Positions 44,682 through 55,230 of a stretch of 64,000 nucleotides of DNA are shown in pieces; position 1 is the first letter of the stretch; each line of letters begins with the position of its first letter. The notes under the pieces are model-generated. The model did not search any database. It worked only from the letters and a program-made list of their open reading frames with translations, and had not been told where the DNA came from. The translations under genes were made by a program, and so were the position numbers. Source of the stretch: Buxus sempervirens (lineage: Eukaryota > Streptophyta > Magnoliopsida > Buxales > Buxaceae); the NCBI GenBank assembly GCA_947561395.2, contig OX387183.1:42266901-42330900 (forward strand). The letters run 5' to 3'.

Positions 44682-47543
44682 CTACGTAGGTCCACCCCTA
44701 CGGCCACGGCCTCGTCCTCTGCCTCGACCACGGCCTGAAGATCGCCTGTGCTCAAAGACATGCCGCACAACATTGCGGGCTGTGCTACGCGTCATCCTGC
44801 TCAAAACAGACTGAATATCATGCCACATATATAAAGGCACAAGGCCAGCAGTGGGATGATCAGGAGGGACATACCCTGAAGTATCTACATCAGAATCAGT
44901 ACGGGAAGAATCCGTTGACGTATCAACAGCAGCATGCGTCTCCTCGGCATCCTCCATAGCAGGACTAGCAGGAGCAGAGGTCCCAGGTACATCAGCATCA
45001 GGACCGGGCTCTACAGGATCAGCTGTAGCCTCCTCCATCACCACGGCCTCCACGGTAGGCTTTACCACAGCGGCGTCCATAGCCAAGTCCGTATCAACAT
45101 CAGCAGATGCATCAGGAGCAGTCTCAGCTACTGGGGCAGACTCTGGCACATCCTCAGTAGCAGGTACAATATCAGCCTCGACCTCGGGCTCTGCTGCAGG
45201 AACCTCTACTGGACTAGGAGACGTCACGAACTCCACCCGTGCCACAGAAAATACCTCATCCCGAAAATGCATGGGCATGGGTGAAGCAGGTGAAGAAGGG
45301 CCGGCTGTGTCCTCCTGAAACTAAGAGAAGGAATTTCAGTCAGAACAAGACAAACAAATGCAAGAGCAGGAATAGAAATAAAAGAAGAAATTAACCTGAG
45401 TATAAGATGGACCCGCCTGGTCCTGTGCATCAGATGGACCGTCCTGGCCCTGAGCTCTGGCTAGCTGCCCCCGGAGGTCTGAAATGGTGATATAGAGGGC
45501 ATCCCGCTCGACGATCGCAGCATCTCGCTGGCGCTCTAGATCAGCATATCGAGACCGGATCTCTGCCAACTGAGCCTCCTGAAATAGAAAAGAAAAAAGT
45601 TAGAAAAATGCTAAGTTCAGATGAAATGAAAATAGAAAGGTGAAAAGGAAGAAGGCATACCGTGGTGTCATAGGCCCTAATCACTACCCCTCCAATCTCA
45701 GTAACTCCGCCATGGACAGGCATAGGTGGCATGAGGCACCCAACAGAAGCTCGCCTGAACCAGGCATCATAGTCACCCTCCTCCAATAATGTCTCTTCCT
45801 CAGTCCAATCTAGGAACTTGGCGGGATCAACAGGCATAGGAGGGTAGGAAGGAGTAGTATCTGGCGGGATGGCAGGAATCCGCGGCTCTCCCACATGCTG
45901 AAAGAAGAAGCGCTCGCTGCAGTACCAGATGCTGCCCAGCTAACCAATAAAGAACTGGTATCTCTGTCGTCTTTGGTCAGGGACAAATGCATCATCTCTG
46001 GCTGCCTGCAGGGCCAGCACCTCATGAATGTCCTCCATCCTGGGGACAAATAGCTGACAAACAGAACAGGACATCAGATATGTGATTCAGAAAGAAAAGA
46101 AAAGAAGGAAGCAGAGGAATTAAAGAAGATTACCTCAGACCGGTACAACCTGTCCAAGTGGGCCCGCGCGGACCTGGGACGACTCTTTTCAGAGTCGTGC
46201 TCTACATGACACCATCTACGTGCCATGGGATATGTCTCCTCAGACATCTAAAGGTAGGACGGAAATAGGGTATATAAACTCTAGCAAAAAACTGCAAAAA
46301 GAAGAAAAGAGTTAGAGGAATAGAAAAGGAGAGATAAGAAAAAGAGAAAGAGAAAGAAAGAGAAGAGAATAAGACATTTCACCTGCAGAAAAGGCCAGAA
46401 AAATCTGCATCCAACTCCAGCCCCTCTGGAAGTAGAGAGGCCGCTCACTGATCGGCGAAGGCCGGCCAAAATAGTACCAAAAATGAGCGGGCCCCATGCA
46501 TACCTCCTCGCCCGCTGAAGATCTCCCAGTAAGCTCAGGAAATGAGGACTGACTGAGGTCGTGTCCTCTAAGAAGAAGCAGGATCCCATCATATACAGAA
46601 AAAGAAACCGGAAGGCAAATGGGAAAACATGATCACCGGCAGCAAGCTGGCCAAACTGCCTCCTCCTTAAAATCTCTCTCAACCATGTCAAAGACAATCT
46701 CGCTCTCCCCCGATCCCAGGCCTTTGGAGGCAGCACAATATATCCAAGATAACCAGCAATCTCATCAGTCTCTGGCATCGCCATCTCAGGAATAACATCA
46801 CCGATCATCCTAATCCCGGTGATGAGCGTGAAGTCAGAAGGCCGGATCCCAATCTCAATATCTGGGAAGTGAAAGCTCAAAGTCTCCGGGAAGAATCTCT
46901 CGAGCAGTGCAGCAATGAGGGCCCGATCCAGGCGTACGTCCGGAATAGTAATAAACATGCCAAATTCATATAAGCCTAACTCCCGACGGTAGGCCGAACT
47001 ACAAGCTCCCAAAAATCTAATGAAGCTAGCCCAGCTCCCTCTATAGTGGGACATAGCAAACTCCAAAGGGATATCCGCCCTAATACACGCTGAGGGATGA
47101 GTCCTCAAGCCATGCAAAAGATCGATATCCCTAATCTGGGCAGCCACCTCCTCAGGGATCTCAACCCTGGTCCTGGCCTCATCTCTGCCACGGCCCCCTC
47201 TGCGGCCTCCTCTATGGCCCTCATCATGGCCTCCATCTCTGCCGCCAACTCGACGCCTGCTACGGCTCCGATCTCTGCCCGAAGCCTCAACTGCCGGCTA
47301 AAGGAACAATTGGAAAGAAGAAAGGATCAAGGGGATGTTTTTATGAAAGAATGTTAAATTCAAAAAGTTAGAGTATACCTCTGGGGTCGCCTCACGCGAA
47401 TCCCCAGAAGGAAGATCAGGGACATCTGAATCCGAATCCCTCTCGGCCCTCGAAGACGAGGCCACATCAGCAGGATCACGCCTAACTCTTGAAGAGGAAG
47501 GCTCATCTGCAGGATCCCTAGAAGCTGATCTAAGGCGGGCCAT
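44682..47543 (-). pseudogene. Antisense gene B: plant mobile domain (aminotransferase-like) protein, six coding exons
   Basis: Exons read from splice sites are 47543-47379, 47297-46383, 46247-46134, 46053-45661, 45578-45396 and 45320-44682, all phase 0, giving about 802 residues. Exon 2 starts with an Arg/Gly-rich segment and then the plant mobile domain (SFHFPDIEIGIRPSDFTLIT, then AFRFLFLYMMGSCFF). Exon 5 is a short coiled coil (LERQRDAAIVERDAL). Exon 6 is acidic and alanine-rich and ends in an RGRGRGRGRG tail. One TAG at 45940-45942 interrupts exon 4. Plant mobile domains occur in both transposons and host proteins such as MAIN/MAIL1. Its role in the element is unknown. Confidence 0.78.
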
Positions 47544-48519
47544 CTACGGTTCAAATCAGGGAGATGATTAATTATTCATTTAAATTTTTTATTTGCTTGA
47601 TTATTCATTCTAACAAAGTTTAATTGATTTGCAGGAAAATGAAAATTGGGGAATGAAAGAAAGTGCTTCAGAAACTCCTGACCAAAATCAGAAGTCTACT
47701 AAGGAGTTTATTTTGAGAAATTTCATTGTTACCTGTCTTGGTTGTGATAAAAAATTTATAGGAAGTTTAGGCTTCCTGTATATTCTCTTTATAAGAAAAA
47801 GAAAAATACATGTGTATTAAGGTGTTAAGATCTTAATTTCCTCTTTTGGATTTTTTTTAAAGAGACCTAACCATCTAAATTTACTTGGTTTCAGGATGGA
47901 AGGTCAGGCCTACTTGTGTGAATACTAGCAAGGTAGGAGAAATGCAAAATCGGAAATCTAGGATGGAGTGTTCAACCTCAGCAAGGGCTCTACTCGAACT
48001 AGTGTGTTCAAAACAAAAAAAATAAAATAAAATAGGCAAAGCATGAAGGTCAAGTATGCAAAAGCAGAATAGAATCAAGGTTCACACATACAAATGGAAA
48101 ATTTAAAAGTACATTGGAGTTGTCACAAATCAGATCATCATATGTTCAACACCAGCTAATGATCAGATATAGCAATCCAGAGTCAGCATCTCATTAGGCA
48201 AAACAGAAAATTTTGGGGGCAATTCACTGGACTTCAAGAAGTCACAAAGGGAAATAAACAAGATTAGGCTGTATGAAATCAATTTCGGCCAAAATAAGAG
48301 AACTAAAACAAAGACAGCAGAATTCAAGCATTCAAAAGAAATCACAGCTACCAAATGAGACATTCAAGCAATATACCATGAGCATTTGGGAATTTTCATA
48401 AGCAATGCACATTACGGATGGAGGGTCCAATAATTTTTAAAACTTGGTTCGATCAGGAGAAAAATTAAAGACGTACCTGAATGGAAACTAGGCAAGGAAA
48501 AATTGAGGCTTGGTCTTAC
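47544..48519 (-). other. Probable 5'-UTR intron of antisense gene B
   Basis: On the minus strand a donor CGG|GTAAGACC lies at about 48519, and an acceptor CCGTAG lies directly before the ATG at 47543. The roughly 975 bp between them are AT-rich without coding features. This model puts the start codon at the first base of the second exon. Only RNA data can confirm it. Confidence 0.45.
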
Positions 48520-48800
48520 CCGAATTTCCAGAATAAGAGAAGTCGTTCACGGTCGATTACTATTTCAGGTGGTCACGAATGAAAAAAGATGTTGCTAGAA
48601 GAGTCGGTGTCAACAATGAAGTCACCGGAGTACAGTGAGAATCGCCGGAGAAGAATAGTAGTCGCCGGAAAATGAGGAGCTCGTCTGAGATGAGGTCGGA
48701 CTGTTGGAGAAGAAGAAGCAGGGACCGGAGAGAAGAATACGGGCAGAAGAGGTTTAGGGCAAAATGCGAGCAGAGAAGGAAAAGTCGCGGTCACGAGGTT
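48520..48800 (-). other. Untranslated leader exon of antisense gene B
   Basis: CT-rich on the minus strand with repeated TTCTCCGGCGA-type motifs, matching the relic at 853-1002. A 73-codon frame (48573-48794) is in the right direction but lacks domain features and is more likely leader. Confidence 0.45.
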
Positions 48801-48829
48801 AAGAAGAGGGTAAAATCCGTAAAATCAGT

Positions 48830-48905
48830 ACGGGCATCAGACGCCCGTGAAAGCAATACGGTCTCGTTCGCCCATGAACAACCTACGGGCAGCATCAGCC
48901 CGTAA
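48830..48905 (-). promoter_or_regulatory. Palindrome cluster upstream of antisense gene B
   Basis: The units are TACGGGC-atcagac-GCCCGTG (48830-48850), TACGGTC-tcgttc-GCCCATG (about 48858-48877) and TACGGGC-agcatca-GCCCGTA (48885-48905). They lie just upstream of GACCGCGAC, the sequence that follows the TATA box in the left element's homologous promoter. Here no clear TATA box remains. Confidence 0.65.
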
Positions 48906-49255
48906 GCCAAATACAGGCGAAGCCAAAAACAACATATTTTTATTATTTTCTCACAATTTTCAAAAGATTAATGTCCATATTAGTTGTAAGTTGCAAGGAT
49001 TGCCACCTTACCCACGTTTGTTTAAAATTTTTTTCTCAAATCTCACTTCATAGCCCACAAGTTCTCAGTGAGAGGAGAGAGGAGGATTTGGCCCTTAAGC
49101 TGAGGGACTTCTTAGCAAATCTTCCACAATCAATTCTTTTTTTCAAAAATCATCCATTTAATCCTTGCAAAGTGCAATTGATTATACAAAAATCTTAGAA
49201 AGTGCAATTGGTGGGTCTTTTTGCTCTCTGCTTGTAATTGGTTCCAATTACCAGC
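48906..49255. other. Spacer between antisense promoter and PPT
   Basis: AT-rich, with the short repeats GAAAGTGCAATTG / GTGCAATTGG near 49170-49212. No gene. Confidence 0.5.
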
Positions 49256-49268
49256 AAAGAGGGGCAGC
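49256..49268 (+). other. Polypurine tract of the Tat element
   Basis: AAAGAGGGGCAGC directly precedes the 3' LTR start at 49269. It is the expected plus-strand primer site. Confidence 0.85.
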
Positions 49269-51081
49269 TGTAGACACCCCAAATTGCACTGCCAAATGAG
49301 AAAATAATAAAAACATGTAATTAGAGCTTAAAACAGGTCAAAAATGCATAAAAATTGACAAAACAGGCTTTGCCCGTATTTCCTTCACGGGCCCGTCGCG
49401 CCCGAAAATTATCTACGGTCAGGCGCGCCCGTGGAAACTATACGGTCACCATTGGACCGTAGTGCATTTATGGTCACTAAAGACACGTGCGAGTTTTGTC
49501 CTTCTCTCGATTTCCGAGCTTTATCTTTAGTCCAATATATCTTTAAATGAGCGAATTACGTATTTTATTCGCTAAAGCCACCTTGGTTGGCTATGGATGG
49601 GCATTACCTCCAATTTTCACTCTATCCTGAGGATCAAGATATATACTTCAGGACCAGTCTTGCCCCTGTGCTTGCCTATAAATAGAGGCTCTCTCCTCTA
49701 GCTAAGGGCCATGAAATTTTGAGTCCAAGGAATTCTAAGAAGCTCCAAGAGAAGAGAAGGAACTCCTACTGCCTGCCTGCTCAATCCAGGTAAGTCCCCT
49801 ATCCCTTTTTATTTTCTGTCTTCAATTCTAGAAGTAATAGGATCATCTCTATTGCTGTAGAATAAGGCCATATCTATTTTCGTATTCTTAAACTTGTCTC
49901 TAAGTACCTCAAGAGTCTCTCTAGCCGTAAAACGTGAAGAGAGAACTAGGGGAAAGGGGAACAGGTAGATCCCTAGAATAGAACCCCATATCTGTTTTTT
50001 TCTTTTCATAGAATAAGGCCTGTGATTGTGTTTGTGTAACCAAACCTATCTCTAAGTACCTCAAGAGTCTCTCTAGCCGTAAAACGTGAAGAGAGAACTA
50101 GGAGAAAAGAGAACAGGTGGATCCGTAGGGTAGACCCCCATGTGCTCTAATTTGTGAGATGTGGTGGCTTTGAATATCCTGATCATGTTTTAATTGTTTT
50201 TATGATGAATCTGAATGAATAACATGAATCTATAATGTTTATAGCATGAGATCCCCACTTTTTGCTAAAATTTGGATTTTTGCCACTTTTGCACCTACAG
50301 CACTGTTTTCGTGATTTTTGTGATTTTAGGCTAGGATCTTGGATCTATCATGATCAATATGGTAGATCTAGATCCAGAAGCCTGAAAGTAAATTCTAGGG
50401 TTTCATGATATGGTTTTTAAATTGTTTTCCATTATTGAGAGAAGACCCTACGGTCTCAGTTCTCCCCTTTTGATGTTCTTCATCAACGTGGGTATTTTTG
50501 GTTTTGATTTTCAGATTTAATGTGAAATTTGGGCTTTATCTATGTCCTGGACTATTCAAGTTCAATTTTGAAATATTTTATAAAAATCATATTTTTCTAG
50601 ATTTCTAGAATTTAGCTTGAAGCCAGATTTTTGGATTTTTCACTTTAAATTGATTTTATTCGATTTTATCTCAATTTTATTTTGATCATGAAACCCTAGG
50701 AATGGTATGATCATATTTGAGATTTCTGATCAATCAGACTATTCATATGAAAAAACCATATATTTTTGTCTTTTTTGTGATTTTTCATGAATTTTATAGC
50801 AAGCCTTTTTCCTTTATTTTAAACATGAACAAAACCTGGCAACCACCTTGTGTGGATGAATAGGGGTGCCTAACACCTTCCCCTATTCATAACCTAATCC
50901 CCTTACCCATCTCTGGTTGTTTTTAAAGGAGGGTTATTTTTACCCTAAAATTGCCTTTTGTGCTTATTTAATATTTGGGTGTCCATTCACACCTAAATTG
51001 AATGGTAGCGACTCTTTGTTTTATTTAATCCCGTGTGATGATTAGGAAATCATTAAATTGATTTTTTTTCCATGTCTCACA
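49269..51081 (+). repeat. 3' LTR of the Tat element
   Basis: 1,813 bp, TGTAGACACCCC to CATGTCTCACA, about 98.3 percent identical to the 5' LTR by hand comparison, followed by GGTTC. It keeps the TATA box (about 49677-49685), the CAG|GTAAGT donor (about 49789) and the palindromes at about 49386-49487. Confidence 0.95.
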
Positions 51082-51520
51082 GGTTCCAAATGGGAGGTAA
51101 AAGCTTATTTACATGTAAAAACTTAAGTAAATGGAGCAATAAATACACAGGACATTTACTTAAATGTCTTTCATATAATAAGGGTGTTATACGAGACGCT
51201 TGGGTTGTTTGGGAAAGGGTTCGAGAGAAAAAGGGTGAAGAACAGGCAAAAAACAGGTCCATGATTAGCCCCTGGATTAATCGACCAGGGGCGATTAGCT
51301 TTAGCACGTGGACGTTGAGGTTTAAAGTGCACGCGCCAGGTTTAAAACAAGGTCGACGCCCGTGCGCTAAGGTTTGAGGTTCGTGCATTCAGGCAATACG
51401 CAAGGCAACATTCGCGCGTTCCCTTTGAACGTGCGCGCGTTAATGCTCTAGATTAATCACCCAAGTTAATCTTGATTCGCGATTTAAGATAATAGAGACT
51501 TGATTTAGGTGATCTGAGTC
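51082..51520 (-). mobile_element. Host LTR, third segment
   Basis: Continues from 29888: the first 100 bp match 28432-28530 (for example ACTTAAGTAAATGGAGCAAT). A palindrome GCCCCTGG-attaatcga-CCAGGGGC lies near 51270-51295, within a GC-richer word island to about 51440. The end of this LTR could not be fixed. Confidence 0.55.
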
Positions 51521-52139
51521 TGATGGGGTGGGCCCCGTTGGAAGGCCCACGGTTGCCTTGGTGGGCTTGGGTAAACCCGCATATCCCATGTGGGCCTCTG
51601 TCTAAGCCTAAGAGGCCCTTCGGGTTTAGGTTTAGTGAATTGATTTTATTTCAAGGTTTAATTCAAGAATTTAAGTGGCTTCCATGCAAAAGTGGGTCGG
51701 TCTCAGTTGGCGGGCCCCCATGGTGGTTGCCAAAGTATTTTGGATTTACTTTATTTAAATTTGCCAAAATGCACTAGACATTGGGCTTGGGGCCCGTAGT
51801 CCGGTTCCGGGTTTGAAAGCCCGGATTCCATGAAGTTACAGTTTAAACCCACACTTGGTTTGGTTAGTGGGCTTTGGCGGGCCCGATAGGCCCTAGCCCT
51901 GGGTCTTGGCCAAATCATGCAATTCACATCATTCTAGGAAACAAGGTCCGGGTGGGCCGCATTGGGTTTGGCCCGTCCGGTTCAATTAGTTCTGTTTACT
52001 CAACTTGCTTAATTACATGTTTTTTGGGTTTATCAGGCTTGGTGGGCCCCGTTGGAAAGCCCATGAATGTTCCAAGTTGGGCCTATGGCCCAGGTCCCAA
52101 GTTGGGTTTATTTGGTTTTGCTAAAAATGACATGAAAAT
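51521..52139. repeat. GGGCC-rich palindrome region, unassigned LTR-like
   Basis: Contains GTGGGCC-ccgttggaa-GGCCCAC near 51528-51552, a second copy with the same loop near 52040-52065, and CCGGG-tttgaaag-CCCGG near 51807-51826. Open frames on the plus strand are rich in Gly and Pro and reflect composition. It is probably part of an LTR, but termini were not found. Confidence 0.45.
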
Positions 52140-52280
52140 TCGACAAGGAACACAAAAATTAAGAAAACTGCATTTTTATCATGTATCCGGCCTTAGTTGC
52201 CGGATACACACAACCCCTAGGTGATCCGGCCTGAGTTGCCGAATCACATTAAAATAGCCTTTTTCCGAATTCTGACCATT
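52140..52280 (-). mobile_element. LTR U3 fragment with GTATCCGGC palindromes
   Basis: Two palindromes (GTATCCGGC-cttagtt-GCCGGATAC, and GATCCGGC-ctgagtt-GCCGAATC) lie in sequence resembling 1-240, ending in TGGTTTCAAAGGG like TGGTTTCAAAGGA at 202. It is therefore a relative of the left element's LTR, in the same orientation. The expected TGTAGACACC start was not found nearby. Confidence 0.55.
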
Positions 52281-53500
52281 GGGGTGGTTTCAAAGGGCTT
52301 CCTAGGGCCTTCTACGACCTGTGCGGGCCCTTGGTTGGGCCCCCATTGATTCAGGTTCAAGGGAGAAGCCTCACTTGGCTTCTTTGGGGGGTTTTCCAGC
52401 AAGGCAATGCGGAAGGGGAGATGGCATGGGGTTGCTGCCCTCTTACTTTCCTCAACAATGTAACAGCAGCCAGGTAGGGGTCTAGGCACCCCACATTCCA
52501 TGGCTCCATATCATCCATCAATAAACCATTAGGGATAAACACCTAGACATTTCAAGCTACATAACTCAATCACCATGAACCCCACATGTTATAAGGCATA
52601 GAACAGCGACAATTAAAGAATAGAGTCTAATGGGCAGAGATTAAAACATTACTAAAGAGGGTGAAGGATGCATGGGGGTGTGCAAATCTGCTGGGAATAG
52701 CAGTAGCATCAGGGCCTACTGCTGTTCCCTACAGCAACTTGTATGGTTTTGCATGGGGGAGTTGTAGGGGATGGTGGGAGCATGCTTGCATGAGCTATGG
52801 CAGCAAGTGAGGAGGGGGTGAGGGATCATGCATGCATGCATGTAAAAAAAGAAAAAAAAAAACAGGTAACTAAAGCCATGTCGATGCACCTAATCAGTAG
52901 CACATACGTCAAAAAAAAAAAAAAATACAGCAATGGAAGGGTTGGGGTGGGTGAGCCTGGTTGCATGCATATGGCTAAAAGAGCAGGTGATCAATGCAAG
53001 GTCATGCTACATAATCGGTAACCAGCATATTTTATAAACAACAAAGAAAAATCAGCAGATTCAAGGAAGAAGAAAGAAGATGCATTCCCTCTTGATAATA
53101 AGTAGCAAACAAGCACATGAAAAAAAAAGAGAGAACAAGAAGCTAGAGCAGGGCTGCGACCAATCAAACAAACATTGAAAAAAAAACATAGAGAAAGATG
53201 AGAAGAGAGAAGAAATGTGAAGGGAGTGGGGGCTGATACGTGGGTACATTAGATTGTAAAGTAAGAAGGAACATGCTCCTTTTGAAAAAGAACTTAATAT
53301 GAACCCATGGACAGCAACCAAAGGAGATTAAAAATGTGTTCAAATAAACTCCTATGCTTCCTTAAAAACCCTACGTAAACTTCTTACCGGTGGTGGTTCT
53401 CATGCCATGAAAGAAACAGTAATGCATGCTCAGATCACCATAGAAAAGAACTCATACAAGGGATGAAGCCAAGCTCAAAAAATCATTTTAGAAAATTCCT
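52281..53500. other. Unassigned LTR-like body
   Basis: Mixed sequence with A-runs at about 52846-52862 and 52910-52925 and ATGCATGCATGC near 52830. The frames on both strands have no domains. It is probably the transcribed part of the LTR whose promoter lies at 53823-54085. Confidence 0.4.
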
Positions 53501-53839
53501 ATTTTAATATATATGCAATACAAAGCTATTAGGAACCTCACCTGGTGGTCCTTGATCTCCTAAGCAATGTGGGGGTACTTCCTTGGAGCTGGACAGCAAG
53601 TAGGAGCAGCTTCTCCAGCAACTACAGCAGGTACACCTCCTCCAAAATGGCCTCAAGGTGAAGAGGGAGAAGGGAAGAGGTGGTTGGAGCCACCTTGGGG
53701 TGGAGTGGGAAGGTGGTGGAGGCAAAAGGGCTCAAAAGGGAGGGGTTCGGATGGGAGCAGGTGGGAGAAGAGAGCTGAAGAACAGAAAAAAGTAGCCAAC
53801 CTCCGGAACTGGGCTGCTGTTGGCCTTTTATAGGCAAAC

Positions 53840-54090
53840 TTAATGTATCCGGCAACTCAGGCCAGATACACTAAGCCCTCTTCATAGCTGGCATATATGG
53901 CCGGTTACACTGGTGTTCCTTTCTATCCGGCATTCAATGCCGGATACAAAACATAATCATCCGAAAATTAAATGCCGCCGCGAATTTGTCGGGTGATAGG
54001 CACGAATCTCACCGATTGATCTCTTTGTATCTGGCATTTGATGTCGGTTATACACAAACCTATGTGTATCCGATATATTTGACCGGATAC
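53840..54090 (-). promoter_or_regulatory. GTATCCGGC palindromes directly upstream of a TATA box
   Basis: Five units occur: GTATCCGGC-aactcag-GCCAGATAC, a degenerate GCTGGC-atatatg-GCCGGTTAC, CTATCCGGC-attcaat-GCCGGATAC, GTATCTGGC-atttgat-GTCGGTTAT and GTATCCGAT-atatttg-ACCGGATAC. On the minus strand they precede the TATA box at 53823-53835, as in the other promoters. Confidence 0.7.
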
Positions 54091-54256
54091 AAATCAAAAA
54101 ATTACGGATTTGCCCTTCGACTTGACCAATTCGACCGATTTGACACTTTCGGATATCTACGGATTGCCCCCTGCGAATTTTGGTTTGGTCCCTGAGATTT
54201 TTAGCAACTTTTGGATATTTAAGATTTAGTCCCTGAGATATTTTGCTGTGTTGGCT

Positions 54257-54316
54257 ACCATGTGTGCAGTTTCTTCACCACGTGTGCAGTTTCTTCGCCA
54301 CGTGTGCAGCTTCCAG
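54257..54316. repeat. Triple 19-bp repeat with G-box CACGTG
   Basis: Three adjacent copies of CCACGTGTGCAGTTTCTTC (the first has CATGTG, the last AGCTTCC). Two contain CACGTG, the core bound by plant bHLH and bZIP factors. It lies in the U3 region of this LTR. Confidence 0.8.
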
Positions 54317-54895
54317 TTTTGCTGCGCGGAAACTTCGACAGCTCATATCTCCTTCATCCGAACTCCGATTTGAGCAAACTCAATTGCATTAGATTCGTAT
54401 TGGAGCCCTCTATTCAATGACATAGGGCTAAGCACTTGGCACGGGGTTCGAGGAAAAGTCAACTTTCGGCTCATCCTCAAGTTTGACCGGCCCACAGAAC
54501 CTCATCCAGACTCCGATTCCAGCAAACTCAGTTGCGTTGGACTCGTGTCGGGATTCTCTATCCATTGAGATAAAGCAAGGTGGCCAATTATCACTTGATC
54601 AAAAGGTCAAATTTCGACCCCCTAGGGTTTGACTTTCTGTCCAGGGTTTGCATTTCCGGCTCTTCTGGGAGCGCAAAAATGAGGTGCTTACAGTCACGAT
54701 GCTGCTATACACTGGCGGAAAAGATATTAATACCAGATAACCGATAAACCACATTCAGTGAACCATAAATACCAATATACAGACGGATAAAGCATATTGT
54801 GCCAATATAAACAAATCCCCATTGTGGTCAATGTCATGTAGTTGCTTAGATTGATTAATCAACATGCCTGAGCGACATCCACACCTCCATGTACA

Positions 54896-55020
54896 CAGTT
54901 CGGGCCTACTCAGGGTTTTGAACACTCTGAAATGACGGCCTACTCAGGGTTTCGTCATCCAATGCCGGCCTACTCCGGGTATCAGCATTGACAACCAGGC
55001 CTACTCAGGGTTTCTGGTTG
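54896..55020. repeat. Hairpin array, four units, constant loop
   Basis: Same layout as 23004-23128. Unit 2 is perfect (ATGACG/CGTCAT) and unit 4 is perfect (CAACCAG/CTGGTTG), where the 23004 copy has single mismatches. Confidence 0.8.
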
Positions 55021-55142
55021 CTCTACACCGGTCGTGGCAACAATCCATGGCCATGCCATTACACCAATAAAACAAAATACATCACATTACTAAGCTTAGA
55101 CTTTGGATCCAGGACAAGCTAAACCAGTAGTAAGTATATAAT

Positions 55143-55230
55143 AGGGGTACTTTAGTTATACAATGGGGGTACCTTAGTTATATAAGAGAGGTACTTTAGT
55201 TATACAAAGGGGGTACCTTAGTTATATAAG
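55143..55230. repeat. GGTACC minisatellite, left part
   Basis: Four units of GGGGGTACCTTAGTTATA with the variant GGTACTTTAG. The array resumes at 61197 after the inserted LTR. Confidence 0.85.

Larger units (their letters stand above)
29889..51081 (+). mobile_element. Full-length 21.2 kb Tat-lineage Ty3/gypsy retrotransposon with antisense genes
   Basis: Two LTRs of 1,814 and 1,813 bp are flanked by a perfect GGTTC duplication (29884-29888 and 51082-51086). The order is LTR, Arg-type PBS, long leader, gag, protease, reverse transcriptase, RNase H, archaeal-type RNase H, integrase, two antisense genes, PPT, LTR. The second RNase H and the Arg tRNA site place it in the Tat (Ogre/Retand-like) lineage. 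By hand count the LTRs differ at about 31 substitutions (25 transitions) and one indel, about 1.7 percent. That is roughly 0.7 million years at the often-used 1.3e-8 per site per year, although the true rate here is unknown. Coding regions carry stops and frameshifts, so it is not autonomous. Confidence 0.95.
53501..54692 (-). mobile_element. LTR, U3 and promoter part, minus orientation
   Basis: The minus strand starts TGTAAGCACCTC at 54692, directly at GTCAC of the interrupted LTR that continues to the right (compare CAGGGTCACAATGCTGCT at 22812). A TATA box CCTATAAAAGGCC lies at about 53823-53835, and a donor-like ACCAG|GTGAGG near 53540. The left boundary is not resolved. Confidence 0.55.

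Noticed and set aside
42423..47543. The antisense genes as ordinary host genes interrupted by retrotransposons
   Set aside because: They lie strictly between integrase and the PPT of an element with matching LTRs and a perfect target duplication, and their promoters share the LTR word.
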